From Inia geoffrensis (taxonomy: Eukaryota > Chordata > Mammalia > Artiodactyla > Iniidae), in the NCBI GenBank assembly GCA_036417435.1, contig CM070905.1:69829092-69893091 (forward strand): a DNA stretch of 64,000 nucleotides, in the 5' to 3' direction. A model generated the notes under the pieces. It searched no databases. It was not told the DNA's origin and was given only the letters and a program-made list of their open reading frames with translations. The translations under genes were made by a program, and so were the position numbers. This document shows positions 1-11,780 of this stretch, piece by piece (positions within the stretch are counted from its first letter, which is position 1; each line of letters starts with the position of its first letter).

Positions 1-183
1 ATACCAAGTGCCAGCACTGATGTGAAGCAACTGAAAATCATACATTTCTGGTGGTAATGCAAAATGACAGCTACTCTGAAAAGGAGTTAAGGAATTTTCT
101 TATAAAAGTTAAAGGTACCCTTCCCATAGGACCCAGCAATCACACTCCCAAGTATTTACTCTAGAAAAATGAAAACTTCTGGT
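1..183 (+). mobile_element. Old L1 fragment, end of ORF2
   Basis: The stretch matches the familiar end of mammalian L1 ORF2: a gagcaactg-type start, a 'ggtggtaatgcaaaatga' segment, then 'acccagcaatcacactccc' and 'aaaaacctg'. It is sense on the plus strand, heavily mutated, and runs off the left edge of the window. No open frame survives. Confidence 0.7.
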
Positions 184-430
184 CACATAAAAACCTGACA
201 GACTGGGAGTTTGGGACTGACATGTACACAATGCTATATTTAAAATAGATAACCAACAAAGATCTACTGTATAGCACAGGGAACTGATCAATATTCTGTA
301 ATATCCTAAATGGGAAAAGAATTTGAAAAAGGATACGTGTATATGTATAACTGAATCACTTTGCTGTACACGTGAAAGTGACACAACATTGCTAATCAAG
401 TATACTCCAAAATAAAATAAAAATAATAAA
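184..430 (+). mobile_element. L1 3' UTR end, artiodactyl type
   Basis: The sequence carries the typical cetartiodactyl L1 3' end: 'ctactgtatagcacaggga', 'gggaaaagaat', 'gtataactgaatcacttt', then 'atactccaaaataaaataaaaataataaaa' as an A-rich tail. It follows directly on the older L1 piece, so it is either the same element or a second insertion. Flanking duplications are not clear. Confidence 0.8.
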
Positions 431-436
431 ATTTTA

Positions 437-1268
437 TTTACATGAGTATTTCAGACTACGAATTTATGGACAAATGAGAAGTCTATCATAATATGAAATA
501 TGGGGGAGAATATTTTTGTAAACATCATGTATACAAATATGTCCCCCAAATATTTTATTTTTCTATATTAAAGGAAGATAATGAAGAACAATTACATATT
601 AGTTTTAAACTATTTAATTTTCAACAGGAAAGAAATAAGGTTTAAAATGATTTTATTCTAGGGAAGTTTTATATTTCCTTAAGGATTTGGTTTGTTTTCC
701 CTTCCAAATTGAGAACTCTATAACAACTTAGGTTTCCCTTTTTGTAGTAATTTTGAAGAAGTTCAGAGTCAAATTTAAAATTATGTTGAATATCATGGCT
801 GGCATTTGTATCATCATTTTCCTTTGTTCTGACTTTCTATTTTTATTGCAATATTACTTGTATTTATCTTTTATGATAAGCCATTTAAGAAAACTTTATA
901 AAAATGAATTGGAAAATATAAATAACTTTAAATAACAAAAAAATCTATAATTATGTGACTATATATCTGTATAGATATTAAAAAATAAAGTTTCGATCAT
1001 CCATGTATTTCTTAAGCACCTATTTTGGAAATTATGAATACAAAAATTATTAATAAAAGAAAATCTAAGATAGCCATCCATTCCCTCTCTTTATCATATA
1101 CTCTAGGATATAAACGTTTAAACTAGAAAAAGGTATTATTTTTTTCTTCAATATATTAATGTTTCTGAAAATCCTACATGATTTTTACAAAACACTCTTT
1201 CATATATTTCACATTATGAAGATACTTCTCATTTGTCCACAAATTTATAGTCTGAAAATCTACATAAA
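437..1268. mobile_element. Unnamed DNA-transposon-like element with long terminal inverted repeats
   Basis: The left arm (about 437-530) and the right arm (about 1175-1268) are inverted copies of each other. The best-matching core is 'aatttatggacaaatgagaag' on the left against 'cttctcatttgtccacaaatt' on the right, and similarity extends for roughly 95-100 bp. Each outer end is next to a TA dinucleotide (435-436 and 1269-1270), as in Tc1/mariner-type insertions, although the sequence is AT-rich enough for this to be chance. The 640-bp middle is AT-rich and has only a 60-codon frame (753-935) resembling no transposase I know. It could be a non-autonomous element or an inverted duplication. I do not recognise the family. 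Confidence 0.6.
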
Positions 1269-1289
1269 TAAGAATATATACTTGTGATT

Positions 1290-1404
1290 TCCTACATAGC
1301 TCTTACTGCAATCATGCTTACTCCTGTGATTATTTGTTTAATATCTGCTTCTATTCTAATGAGGGCAGGAACTGTATTTATCTTGTTCATCAATTTCCAC
1401 ATTC
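1290..1404 (+). mobile_element. L2 fragment, 3' end
   Basis: A motif like 'ttctattctaatgagggcaggaactg' is characteristic of the L2 3' end. The hAT element at 1413-1614 is inserted immediately after it. Confidence 0.6.
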
Positions 1405-1622
1405 CTCTAGAGCAGAGGTCAGTAGACATTTTTTTGTATAGGGCCAGGTGATAAATATTTTAGGCTTTGCAGACCATAAGATCTCTCACAACTCAGTTCT
1501 GATGTTCTAGTGTGAAAATAGCCATAGACAATAAGTAAATGAATGGGTGTGACTGAGTTCCAATAAAGTGTAATTTACAAACACTAGTGGCAGGCCATAG
1601 TTTGATGATTCCTGCTATAGAG
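1405..1622 (-). mobile_element. MER3-like hAT MITE with 8-bp target duplication
   Basis: The element (1413-1614) begins 'cagaggtcag' and ends 'gatgattcctg'. Inside are the family signatures 'gggccaggtgataaatattttaggctttg' (split here: gggccaggtgataaat / attttaggctttg), 'agccatagacaataagtaaa' and 'ccaataaa'. It is flanked by 8-bp duplications, ctctagag (1405-1412) and ctatagag (1615-1622), which fit the hAT target-site preference. The family name is from memory. Confidence 0.75.
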
Positions 1623-1964
1623 TTCTGTACGCATTCAATATTTTTGAAACTGAATGAATGAGAATCTTAAATTCAACATAAGATCTAGAGAAAGAACAGA
1701 TTCCATATTTAACAGAACTGATGGAAGAATTGCTTGCTCTTTTTTTAAATCACATATTACTTCTGAGTTGAAAATATTAAATATTCTAAAAGAAATTAGG
1801 ACTAAAGTTAATATGCTCATCATTGGCCAACTCTGGATGGTAGTACAGTCTAAAGAAATATTATTTTGGTTGTCTCCAATATAATTTCAGTGGTTTGTCA
1901 TTATGTTTTTCCCTAAAAGGAAAGATAATAAAATTGTTATCATTAAATATTTCAAATCTTAAAA

Positions 1965-2250
1965 AAAATACCTGTGCATGAAAATTTATACCAGCATTAT
2001 CTATAATCACCTAAATTGTGAAACAAACTAAATATACTCCTTCAGGCTCAAATATGTTACATCAATGAAAAAAGAATACTACTTAACCATAAGAACAAAC
2101 TATTGATGTATGCAGGAACATGGGTTGACCTCAAGTGCATTACACTAAGTGAAAGAAGCTAGACTCAAAAGGATACACATTGTTGATCCCATTGATATTG
2201 ATATTGTTGAAAAGCCAAAACTATACAGATATAGAAGAAAGCAATTATTG
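1965..2250 (+). mobile_element. Old L1 fragment, ORF2 end to 3' UTR
   Basis: The order of recognisable pieces follows the L1 ORF2 end: 'ccagcattatctataatcacc', 'gaatactacttaaccataa', 'gaacatgggttgacctcaa' and 'aagtgaaagaagctagact'. It is strongly diverged, with no usable frame. Confidence 0.7.
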
Positions 2251-3093
2251 CTACGAGTTAGAGGTTCAAAGAGAAAATGACTAAAAAGGTGCAGAGTGAG
2301 GTAATTTTTTCAAGGTAAGGAAACCGCTTTGTATTCTTTTTGTACTGGTTGTTAATGGACATATTTGTTAAAGCTAACAAAAATGTACAATTTGGACGGA
2401 TGGTTGGATATTGAGTGTGTTTCAAAATGAAAAAAAAAATTAGTGTCAAATATAAATATCCAAAAAGAGATCAAGTAGGTAATATGTTCTATTTGGGTCA
2501 AATTCATTAATTCACTTTTTTTAAAAAAGTGGTGATAGGGTACTTTAAGTTCACCAAGCCTCTGTGTAACACACAGAATCATAATTCTATGAAGCAGTTA
2601 CAATTAAGGTTGTGGTCAGATGATCAGTTAGGTCTAGAAATAATCACGTGAAAGTTTACTCCCTATAAATGAGAGAATTGAATATAATAACTCAGAAAAT
2701 AATAAATGTATATATTTCTATCAAATATTATTCAACACGAAAAAGTTCAAAGGCCAATGATTTAAAAACTCAGAGCACTTAATTGTGAAAACACTTCCTA
2801 AACACAAAGCATTCTAATTAAATTTCTTCTTCACATAATCTTTCCTTTTAAACTAAAACTACAGTTGGAGCTAAATAGCAAGAGTAAATACATGATAATT
2901 TTATAAAACTAGGCAACTTATTACATGGATCATCAAATGAAGGGCCATTTTCCTTTGGAATTTTTGTGGACCTACTAAAACAACTGTGGATTTCCAAGCA
3001 CTGCAACTACTGAGTAAATTTTGTTATATCTTTCTGTACACCTACTGTACTATTATAACTTCTTCCATCAATTCAAGAGAGAGAAGATGGGTT
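2251..3093. other. AT-rich sequence with nothing recognised
   Basis: No coding frame, splice-flanked exon or repeat family was recognised in this interval. Confidence 0.4.
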
Positions 3094-3331
3094 AAAAGTG
3101 TAAACCACAGGGCTTCCCTGGTGGCGCAGTGGTTGAGAGTCCGCCTGCCGATGCGGGGGACACGGGTTCATTCCCCGGTCCCGGAAGATCCCATATGCCG
3201 CGGAGCGGCTGGGCCCGTGAGCCATGGCCGCTGAGCCTATGCGTCCGGAGCCTGTGCTCCGCAACGGGAGAGGCCACAACAGTGAGAGGCCCGCGAACCG
3301 CTAAAAAGAAAAAAAAAAGTGTAAACCACAG
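3094..3331 (+). mobile_element. CHR-type SINE, short class
   Basis: A tRNA-derived SINE body (3111-3314) opens 'ggcttccctggtggcgcag', with a pol III A-box-like 'tggcgcagtgg' and a degenerate B box. Its 3' end reads 'gagaggcccgcgaaccgc' before an A-rich tail. A perfect 17-bp target duplication, aaaagtgtaaaccacag, sits at 3094-3110 and 3315-3331, proving retrotransposition. Confidence 0.97.
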
Positions 3332-4393
3332 AGAGGAGATTAACAAAGTTTTCTTGGCTGTTGCCTAGGATAGGGGGAAAAAAGAGAGAAATGGCAACTT
3401 TGACTGGAACTTGTTTAAGACATCTGAATGTTTTTAAAGGCAGCTTTGAGATCTTCTCCTTGGCTGCTGACAAAGCAGTCTGGCTGCTAAATTTAGGAAC
3501 AGTGTACTTACTTGGAAGATTTTGGGACACAGGAAACAAAGTAGGATATACTGTAGGACAGTAACAGATGGAAGTGACATACACAAAGAAGAGTATAGCA
3601 CTTGCAATGATTTTTTATTTTTTCTGCTGGCATCTGTGGATGGGTAAGGATATTTATGGAGGAGTTATTAACATGGGTTATTAGTGATTCCAAAACCATG
3701 TGAAGTACAGGTGTTGAGCAGAGCATCTGAAGATTCATACTTATGTCTGCAATGCTTTAGAATTTAAAATAAAGAATTGGCAGAATAGGAAGACTAATGA
3801 AAACATTCATGCATATATACACAATCCTACATGAATTACTGGGAAATAGTGGGATAAACCATTTTGCTTTGGCCTTAAGTTTTTCTTAAAGGGAGCATGT
3901 ATATACTATTATCAAAAACCTTTTATTCTCCGATCTAAAATTATTTTTGGAATTCTCAGAGTACTTTCAAATTTCCTTCCTAAATATGCTTTTATTATAT
4001 ATCCAGTTGAAGGCAGAATATCAATGACTCATTTTTACATAATTAATATCTACCTCAGGATATTACTAAGAGTATGTAACACATAAAAGCATTCAGTGAA
4101 CATATGTACATATGTATTGATTAGATACATCAATCTAACCGAGACAATAATTTGTTACTGCTAAAATGTCTACATAAGCATTTAAGAGAAAGCTGACATA
4201 CTGCTACCAATGATATCTAATATTTATTGTGCATTTACTATGTTGCTATAGCTGCGTGAAGAGCATTAATTGCATTGCACGACTTAGGCATCAAATCCTC
4301 CATAAATTTGGTTCAGTCTCAATTTATGACAAAGGATACAAAGACATGTAGTAGCAATTATAAACGTACTATGTATCTTGGAGTGTCTCAAGT
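3332..4393. other. Unassigned AT-rich sequence
   Basis: No gene or confidently named repeat was seen. A phrase near 4045-4110 ('tacctcaggatattac') faintly resembles a MIR 3' half but is too short to call. Confidence 0.35.
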
Positions 4394-4721
4394 CTTATTT
4401 CAATTTTTTTAATAAAGTTATTTATTTATTCATTCATTTATTTATGGCTGTGCTGGGTCTTCGTTTCTGTGCAAGGGCTTTCTCTAGTTGCGGCAAGCAG
4501 GGAACATTCTTCATCGCGGTGCGCAGGCCCCTCACTATCTCGGCCTCTCTTGCTGTGGAGCACAGGCTCCGGACGCGCAGGCTCAGTAGTTGTGGCTCAC
4601 GGGCCCAGCTGCTCCGCGGCATGTGGGATGTTCCCGGACAGGGGCACGAACCCGTGTCCCCTGCATCAGCAGGCGGACTCGCAACCACTGTGCCACCAAG
4701 GAAGCCCCTTATTTCAATTTT
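4394..4721 (-). mobile_element. CHR-type SINE, intermediate/long class, antisense
   Basis: Read on the minus strand, the SINE head lies at about 4706 and the 3' part ends in the 'gaagacccagcacagcca' tail motif, which is absent from the short class. The plus strand shows its complement, 'tggctgtgctgggtcttcg'. A 14-bp duplication, cttatttcaatttt, flanks it at 4394-4407 and 4708-4721. Confidence 0.95.
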
Positions 4722-4793
4722 GACATTATGTTCGGAAATCATACTCTAACTGCACAACAAAACAATGAGAGAAGTGATATGAAATAATGAGTT

Positions 4794-5030
4794 AAAATAC
4801 TTCTATTGGGGCTTCCCTAGTGACGCAGTGGTTGAGAGTCCGCCTGCTGATGCAGGGGACACGGGTTCGTGCCCTGGTCCGGGAAGATCCCACATGCCAT
4901 GGAGCAGCTGGGCCCATGAGCCACGGCCGTTGAGCCTACGCGTCCGAGCCTGTGCTCTGCAACGGGAGAGGCCACAACAGTGAGAGGCCCACATACCGCA
5001 AAAAAAAAAAACAAAAAAAAACCTTCTATT
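4794..5030 (+). mobile_element. CHR-type SINE, short class
   Basis: The head 'ggggcttccctagtgacgca' starts at 4808, and the body ends 'gaggcccacataccgc' before an interrupted A tail. Imperfect flanking duplications end in 'cttctatt' (left, to 4807) and 'ccttctatt' (right, to 5030). Confidence 0.95.
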
Positions 5031-5235
5031 TGATTTGAAGTTTTCAGAATCATATTATATAGCACCCTGAAGAATTTTTCATTTTGTTACATTATTTTTA
5101 TTTCTATCTTGCTCTCCATTGAAACTCTAGTACTGGGTTTCTATTTGTTTCTTAGCACTCTGCTCTTTGCTAAACAAACAAACAAAAAACCCAAAAAGCT
5201 GCATTTGGAAAAATAATCAACTCAAAGTTGCTGGC

Positions 5236-5722
5236 TGTAGACAGTGTATTTCCTAAAGATGTATATTTGTCCAAATTCCAGAACCTGTGAATTTGCTAAT
5301 TACTTCTTTACATGGCAAAAGGAGCTTTGCAGCTGTACTTAAGTTAAGGATCTCAAAATGGAAGATTATCCTAGATTATCTTTATCTGGCTAGAGGAAAT
5401 GTAATCACAAGGGCAGTTATAAGAGGGTAGTAGAAGGGTCAGAATGAGAAAGAGATGTGACAATGGAAGCAGACTGAAGTGATGCTCCTTGAAGATGGAG
5501 GAAAGGGCCACAAGCCAAGGAAAGCAGGCAGCCTCCATGTGCTAGAAAAGGAAAGAAAAGCGATCCTCCCCTAAAGCCATGAAAAAGAATGTAACCATGC
5601 TGACACCTTGATCTTAGGACTTCTGACCTTAGGAACTATAAGATAATTAAAAGTGTTGCTTTAAGTCACAATGTTTTAAGCCATTAGTAATTAGTTACAT
5701 TAGCACAGGAAACTACTACATT
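5236..5722 (+). mobile_element. MaLR-type (MLT1-like) solo LTR
   Basis: The text follows the general MLT1 layout: 'cctgtgaatttgctaattac', 'ggagctttgcagctgta', 'catgctgacaccttgatctt', 'ggacttctgacctt', 'gttgctttaagtcac' and a terminal 'actactacatta'. This is a non-coding relic of an ERVL-MaLR element. Its subfamily is not resolved. Confidence 0.7.
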
Positions 5723-5794
5723 ATGCTATACATTTTTGTGGTAAATAACATCCATAGCCATCTACAGAAGTTTCTTTTTAAAAAGCCATTCTTG

Positions 5795-7960
5795 CACAGA
5801 CCTTCTAGATGGCGGAGAAGTAAGACGTGGAGATCACCTTCCTCCGACAAATACATCAAAAATACATCTACCTGTGGAACAACTCCCACAGAACACCAAC
5901 TGAACGTTGACAGAAGACCTAGGACTTCCTAAAAGGCAAGAAACTCCCCCATGTACCTGGGTAAGGCAAAAGAAAACAGGAAAAACAGAGACAAAAGAAT
6001 AGGGACAGGACCTGCACCAGTGGGAGGGTGCTGTTAAGGAGGAAAAGTTTCCAGACACTAGGAAGACCTTTCACTAGTGGAGGCGGGGGGCGGGCAGTGG
6101 GGAAGCTTCGGAGCCACAGAGGAGAGCGCAGCGACAGGTGTGCAGACGGCAAAGCTGAGAGATTCCCACACAGAAGATAAGTGCTGACCAGCACTCACCA
6201 GCCTGAGAGGCTTGTCTGCTCACCCACCAGGGCAAGTGAGGGCTGGGAGCTGAGGCTGGGGCTCCAGAGGTCAGATCCCAGAGAGAGGACTGGGGTTGGC
6301 TGTATGAACACAGCCTGAAGGGGGCTAGTGCGCCACAGCTAGCTGGGAGGGAGTGTGGGAAAAAGTCTGCACCTGCCTAAGATGCAAGAGACCACTGTTT
6401 CAGGGTGTGCAAGAATGGATTCAGAGCACTGCCCAAACAAGCTCCAGAGACGTGTGTGAGCCACGGCTATCAGTGTGGACACCACAGATGGGCATGAAAC
6501 ATTAAGGCTGCTGCTGCAGCTACCAAGGAGCCTGTGTGCAAGCACAGGTCACTATCCACACCTCCCCTCCCGGGAGACTGTGCAGCCCGCCACTGCCAGG
6601 GTCCTGTGATACAGGGACAATTTCCCGAGGAGAACACACGGCGCGCCTCAGGCTGGTGCAACGTCATGCTAGCGTCATGCTAGCCTCTGCTGCCGTAGGC
6701 TTGCCCCACATTCCATACCCCTCCCTCTCCCCGGCCTGAGTGAGCCAGAGCCCCCAAATCGGCTGCTCTTTAACCCCGTCCTGTCTGAGCAAAGAACAGG
6801 CGCCCTCAGGTGACCGACACACAGAGGCAGGGCCAAATCCAAAGCTGAACCCCAGGAGCTGTGCAAACACAGAAGAGAAAGGGAAATTTCTGCCAGCAGC
6901 CTCAGGAGCACACGGTTAAATCTCCACAATCAACCTGATGTACCCTTCATCTATTGAATGCCTGAATAGAAAACGAATCATCCCAAAATTGAGGCGCTGG
7001 ACTTTGGGATCAACTGTAGACTTGGGGTTTGCTTTCTGCATCTAATTTGTTTCTGGTTTTATGTTTATCTTAGTATAGTATTTAGAGCTTATTATCATTG
7101 GTATATTTATTTATTGGCTTGGATGCTCTCCTCCTTTACATATATATATATATTTTTTTTTTTTCCTTTTGCTCTTTTTGTGAGTGTGTATGTGTATGCA
7201 TCTTTGTCTCATTTTGTCTGTACAGAATTGCTTTTACCATTTGTCCTAGCTTTCTTCCTGTCTGTTGTTTTTTGGTTTTTTTAGTATGGTTTTTAGCTCT
7301 TGTTATCATTGGTGGATTTGTGTTTTGGTTTGGTTGCTCTCTTCTTGCTTTCTTTTTTTTAATTACTTTAAAAAACTTTTAATAAAGTTTTTTATTTTAA
7401 TAACATTTTATTTTATTTAATTTCATTTCATTTATATATTTCTTTTTCTTTTCTCCCTTTTCTTCCTCTAAGACGTGTGGCTGACAGGGTCTTGGTGCTC
7501 TGGCCAGGTGTCAGGCCTGAATCTGAGGTGGGAGAGCCAAATTCAGGACATTGCTCCACCAGAGAACTACCAGCATGATGTAATATCAAATGGCTAAACC
7601 TCTCCCAGAGAACTCCATCTCAATGCCAAGACCCAGCTCCACTCAACGACCATCAAGCTACAGTGCTGGACTTCCTATGGCAAACAACTAGCAAGACAGG
7701 AACACAACCCCACCCATTAGCAGAGAGGCTGCTTAAAATCATAATAAGTTCACAGACACCCCAAGACACACCACCAGACAAGGTCTTACCCACCAGAAAG
7801 ACAAGATCCAACCTCATCCACCAGAACAGAAGCACCTGTCCCCTTCACCAGGAAGCCTACACAACCCACAGAACCAAACTTAGCCACTGGGGGCAGACAC
7901 GAAAAACAAGACAAACTATGAACCTGAGGCCTGTGAAAAGAAGACCCCAAATGCAGTAAG
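5795..7960 (+). promoter_or_regulatory. L1 5' UTR (ancestral internal promoter)
   Basis: The first part is GC-richer and holds the 'gatggcgg' motif that in L1 families binds YY1 and positions the start of transcription. From about 7080 to 7450 it changes to a T-rich block with a short (TA)n. The start is inferred from this motif. Present-day promoter activity cannot be judged from sequence. Confidence 0.6.
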
Positions 7961-7969
7961 TTAAGCAAA

Positions 7970-8880
7970 ATGAGAAGACAGAAAAAGACACAACAGATGA
8001 AGGAGCAAGGTAAAAACCCACCAGACCAAACAAATGAAGAGGAAATAGGCAGTCTCCCTGAAAAAGAATTCAGAGTAATCATATTAAACATGATAGAAAA
8101 TCTTGGAAACAGAATGGAGAAAATACAAGAAACATTTAACAAGGACCTAGAAGAACAAAAGAGCAAACAAACAATGATGAAGAACACAATAAATGAACTG
8201 AAAAATTATCTCTAGAAGGAATCAATAGCAGAATAACTGAGGCATAAGAACAGATAGGTGACCTGGAAGATAAAATAGTGGAAATAACTACCACAGAGCA
8301 GAACAAAGAATGAAAAGAACTGAGGACAGTCTCAGAGACCTCTGGGACAACATTAAATGTACCAACATTCGAATTATAGAGGTCACAGAAGAAGAAGAGA
8401 AAAAAAAAAGGGACTGAGAAAATATTTGAAGAGATCGTAGTTGAGAACTTTCCTAATATAGGATAGGAAATAGTCATTCAAGTCCAGGAAGTGCAGAGAG
8501 ACCCATACAGAATAAATCCAAGGAGAAACATGCCAAGACACATATTAATCAAACTATCAAAAATTAAATACAAAGAAAAATATTAGAAGCAGCAAGGGAA
8601 AAGCAACAAATGCCATACAAGGGAATCCTCATAGGGTTAACGGCTGATCTTTCAGCAGAAACTCTGCAAGCCAGAAGGGAGGGGCAGGACATATTTGAAG
8701 TGATGAAAGGGAAAAACGTACAACTAAGATTACTCTCCCCAGCAAGGATCTCATTCAGATTCGACACAGAAATTAAAAACTTTACAGACAAGCAAAAGTT
8801 GTGAGAATTCAGCACCACCAAACCAGCTTTACAACAAATGCTAAAGGAACTTCTCTATGCAGAAAACACAAGAAAAGGAT
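7970..8880 (+). pseudogene. L1 ORF1 remnant (RNA-binding coiled-coil protein)
   Basis: L1 ORF1 normally encodes a trimeric nucleic-acid chaperone that coats L1 RNA. The frame opens at 7970 with MRRQKKTQQMKEQ and continues through the SLPEKEFR motif and a coiled-coil-like segment to 8212, where a small insertion near 8205 shifts it into a stop. Further stops occur in the original frame near 8252 and 8312. The C-terminal domain is recognisable at 8610-8801 (LTADLSAETLQARRE, ARISFRFDTEIKNFTDKQKL) and then hits a stop. A better-preserved relative lies on the minus strand at 58450-59218. No functional product is expected. Confidence 0.88.
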
Positions 8881-10300
8881 AAGACCTACAATAACAAACC
8901 CAAAACAATTAAGAAACTGGTAATAGGAACATACATATTGATACTTACCTTACATGTAAATGGAGTAAATGCTCCAACCAAAAGACAAAAACGGGTTGAA
9001 TGGATACAAAAACAAGACCCGTATATGCTATCTACAAGAGACCCAGTTCAGACCTAGGGACACAAATAGACTGAAAGTGATGGGATGGAAAAAGATATTC
9101 CATGCTAATGGGAATCAAAGGAAAGCTGGAGTAGCAATTCTCATATCAGACAAAACAGACTTTAAAACAAAGACTATTACAAGAGAAAAAGAAGGACACA
9201 ACATAATGATCAAGGGATCAATCCAAGAAGACGTACAGCAATTGTAAATATTTATGCACCCAGCATAGGAGCACCTCAATACATTAGGCAAATAATAACA
9301 GCCATAAAAGGGGCAATTGGCAGTCACGTAATCATTGTAGGGGACTTTAACACCCCACTTTCACCAATGGACAGATCATCCAAAATGAAAATAAATAAGG
9401 AAACACAAGCTTTAAATGACATATTAAACAAGATGGACTTAATTCATTTTATAGGACATGACATCCAAAAACAACAGAATACACTTTTTCTCAAGTGCTC
9501 ATGGAACTTTCACCAGAATAGATCATATTTTGGGTCACAAATCAAGCCTTGGTAAATTTAAGAAAACTGAAATCATACCAAGTATCTTTTCCAACCACAA
9601 CACTATGAGACTAGATATCAATTACCAGAAAAAAAAAAACTCTAAAAAATAAAAATACATGGATGCTAAAAAATACAGTACTAAATAACCAAGAGATCAC
9701 TGAATAAAACATACAGGAAATCAAAAAAATACCTAGAAACAAATGACAATGAAAACACGATGACCCAAAACCTGTGGGATGCAGCAAAAGCAGTTCTAAG
9801 AGGGAAGTTTACAGCAATACAACCCTTCTTCACAAAACAAGAAACATTTCAAATAAACAACCTAAACTTACACCTAAAGCAATTAGAGAGAGAAAAGCAA
9901 AAAAAACCCAAAAGTTAGCAGAAGGAACGAAATCATAAAGATCAGATCAGAAATAAATGAAAAAGAAATGAAGGAAACGGTAGCAAAGATCAATAAAACT
10001 AAAAGCTGGTTCTTTGAGAAGATAAACAAAATTGATAAACCATTAGCCAGACTCATGAAGAAAAACAGGGAGAAGACTCAAATCAACAGAATTAGAAATG
10101 GAAAAGAAGAAATAACAACTGACACCGCAGAAATACAAAGGATCATGAGAGATTACTACAAGTGACTATATGCGAATAAAATGGACAATGTGGAAGAAAT
10201 CAGCAAAATCTTAGAAAAGCACAACCTTCTGAGACTGAACCAAGAAGAAATAGAAAACATAAACAAACCAATCACAAGCACTGAAATTGAAACTGTGATT

Positions 10301-10505
10301 AAAAATCTTCCAGCAGGGCTTCCCTGGTGGCGCAGTGGTTGAGAGTCCGCCTGCCGATGCAGGGGATACGGGTTCGTGCCCCGGTCTGGGAAGATCCCAC
10401 ATGCCGCGGAGCGGCTGGGCCCGTGAGCCATGGCCGCTGAGCCTGCGCGTCCGGAGCCTGTGCTCCGCAACGGGAGAGGCCACAACAGTGAGAGGCCCGC
10501 ATACC

Positions 10506-10546
<41 letters not shown>

Positions 10547-10552
10547 CCAGCA
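10301..10552 (+). mobile_element. CHR-type SINE, short class, nested in L1 ORF2
   Basis: The SINE body (10316-10537) is very close to the other short copies and ends in an uninterrupted run of about 30 A. A perfect 15-bp duplication of L1 sequence, aaaaatcttccagca, flanks it at 10301-10315 and 10538-10552. The long pure A tail suggests a fairly recent insertion. Confidence 0.98.
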
Positions 10553-11554
10553 AACAAAAGCCCAGAACCAGATGGCTTCATAGGCAAATTCTATCAAATG
10601 TTTAAAGAAGAGCTAACAACTATCCTTCTCAAACATTTCCAAAATATAGCAGAGGGAGGAACACTCCCAAACTCATTCTACGAGGCCACCATCACCCTGA
10701 TACCAAAACCAGACAAAGATGTCACAAAGAAAGTATACTACAGGCCAATATCACTGATGAACATAGATGCAAAAATCCTCAAAAAACTACTAGCAAACAG
10801 AATGCAACAGCACATTAAAAGGATCATACACCAAGATCAAGTGGGGTTTATCCCAGGAATGCAAGGATTCTTCAATATACGCAAATCAATGTGATACACC
10901 ACATTAACAAATTGTAGGAGAAAAAGAATATGATCACCTCAATAGATGCAGAAAAAGCTTCTGACAAAATTCAACACCGATTTATGATAAAAACCCTCCA
11001 GAAATTAGGCATAGAGGGAACTTACCTCAACATAATAAAGGCCATATATGACAAACCCACAGCCAACATCATTCTCAATAGTGAAAAAATGAAACCATTT
11101 CCTCTAAGATCAGTAACAAGACAAGGTTGACAACATTGCCAACCCTCACCACTATTATTCAACATAATTTTTGGAAGTTTTAGACACAGCAATCAGAGAA
11201 GAAAAAAATAAAAGGAATCCAAATCAGAGAAGAAGTAAAGCTGTCACTGTTTGCAGATGACATGATACTATACATAGAGAATCCTAAAGATGCTACCAGA
11301 AAACTACTAAAACTAATCAATCAATTTGGTAAAGTAGCAGGGTACAAAATTAATGCACAGAAATCTCCTGCATTCCTATACACTAATGATGAAAAAATCT
11401 GAACGAGAAATTAAGGAAACACTCCCATTTACCACTGCAACAAAAAGAACAAAAGACGTAGGAATAAACCTACCTAAGGAGACAAAACACCTGCAGAAAA
11501 CTATAAGACACCAATGAAAGAAATTAAAGATGATACAAACATATAGAGAGATAT

Positions 11555-11780
11555 ACCATGCTTTTTTTTTTTTTTTTTTTTTGCGGTACGCGGGCCTCTC
11601 ACTGCTGTGGCCTCTCCCGTTGTGGAGCACAGGCTCCGGACGCGTAGGCTCAGCAGCCATGGCTCATGGGCCCAGCCGCTCCATGGCACGTGGGATCCTC
11701 CCGGACCGGGGCACAAACCCGTGTCCGCTGCATCAGCAGGCGGACTCCCAACCACTGTGCCACCAGGGAAGCCCCATGCT
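11555..11780 (-). mobile_element. CHR-type SINE, short class, antisense, nested in L1 ORF2
   Basis: Read on the minus strand, the head lies at about 11773 and the tail appears as a T run at 11563-11582. A short duplication, ccatgct, is seen at 11556-11562 and 11774-11780. It was inserted independently of, and opposite to, the SINE 1 kb upstream. Confidence 0.95.

Noticed and set aside
3129..3234. tRNA gene (tRNA-like head with A and B boxes)
   Set aside because: The heads belong to SINEs with A tails and target duplications. The cloverleaf is degenerate, so they are not functional tRNA genes.
7098..7382. 94-codon hydrophobic frame
   Set aside because: It lies in the T-rich part of the L1 5' UTR. 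The Phe/Leu-rich product reflects base composition.
10156..10597. Long overlapping frames on both strands (128-154 codons) through the nested SINE
   Set aside because: They arise from GC-rich SINE sequence read in several frames, plus the A/T tail giving poly-Lys or poly-Phe. The same peptides recur at every SINE.
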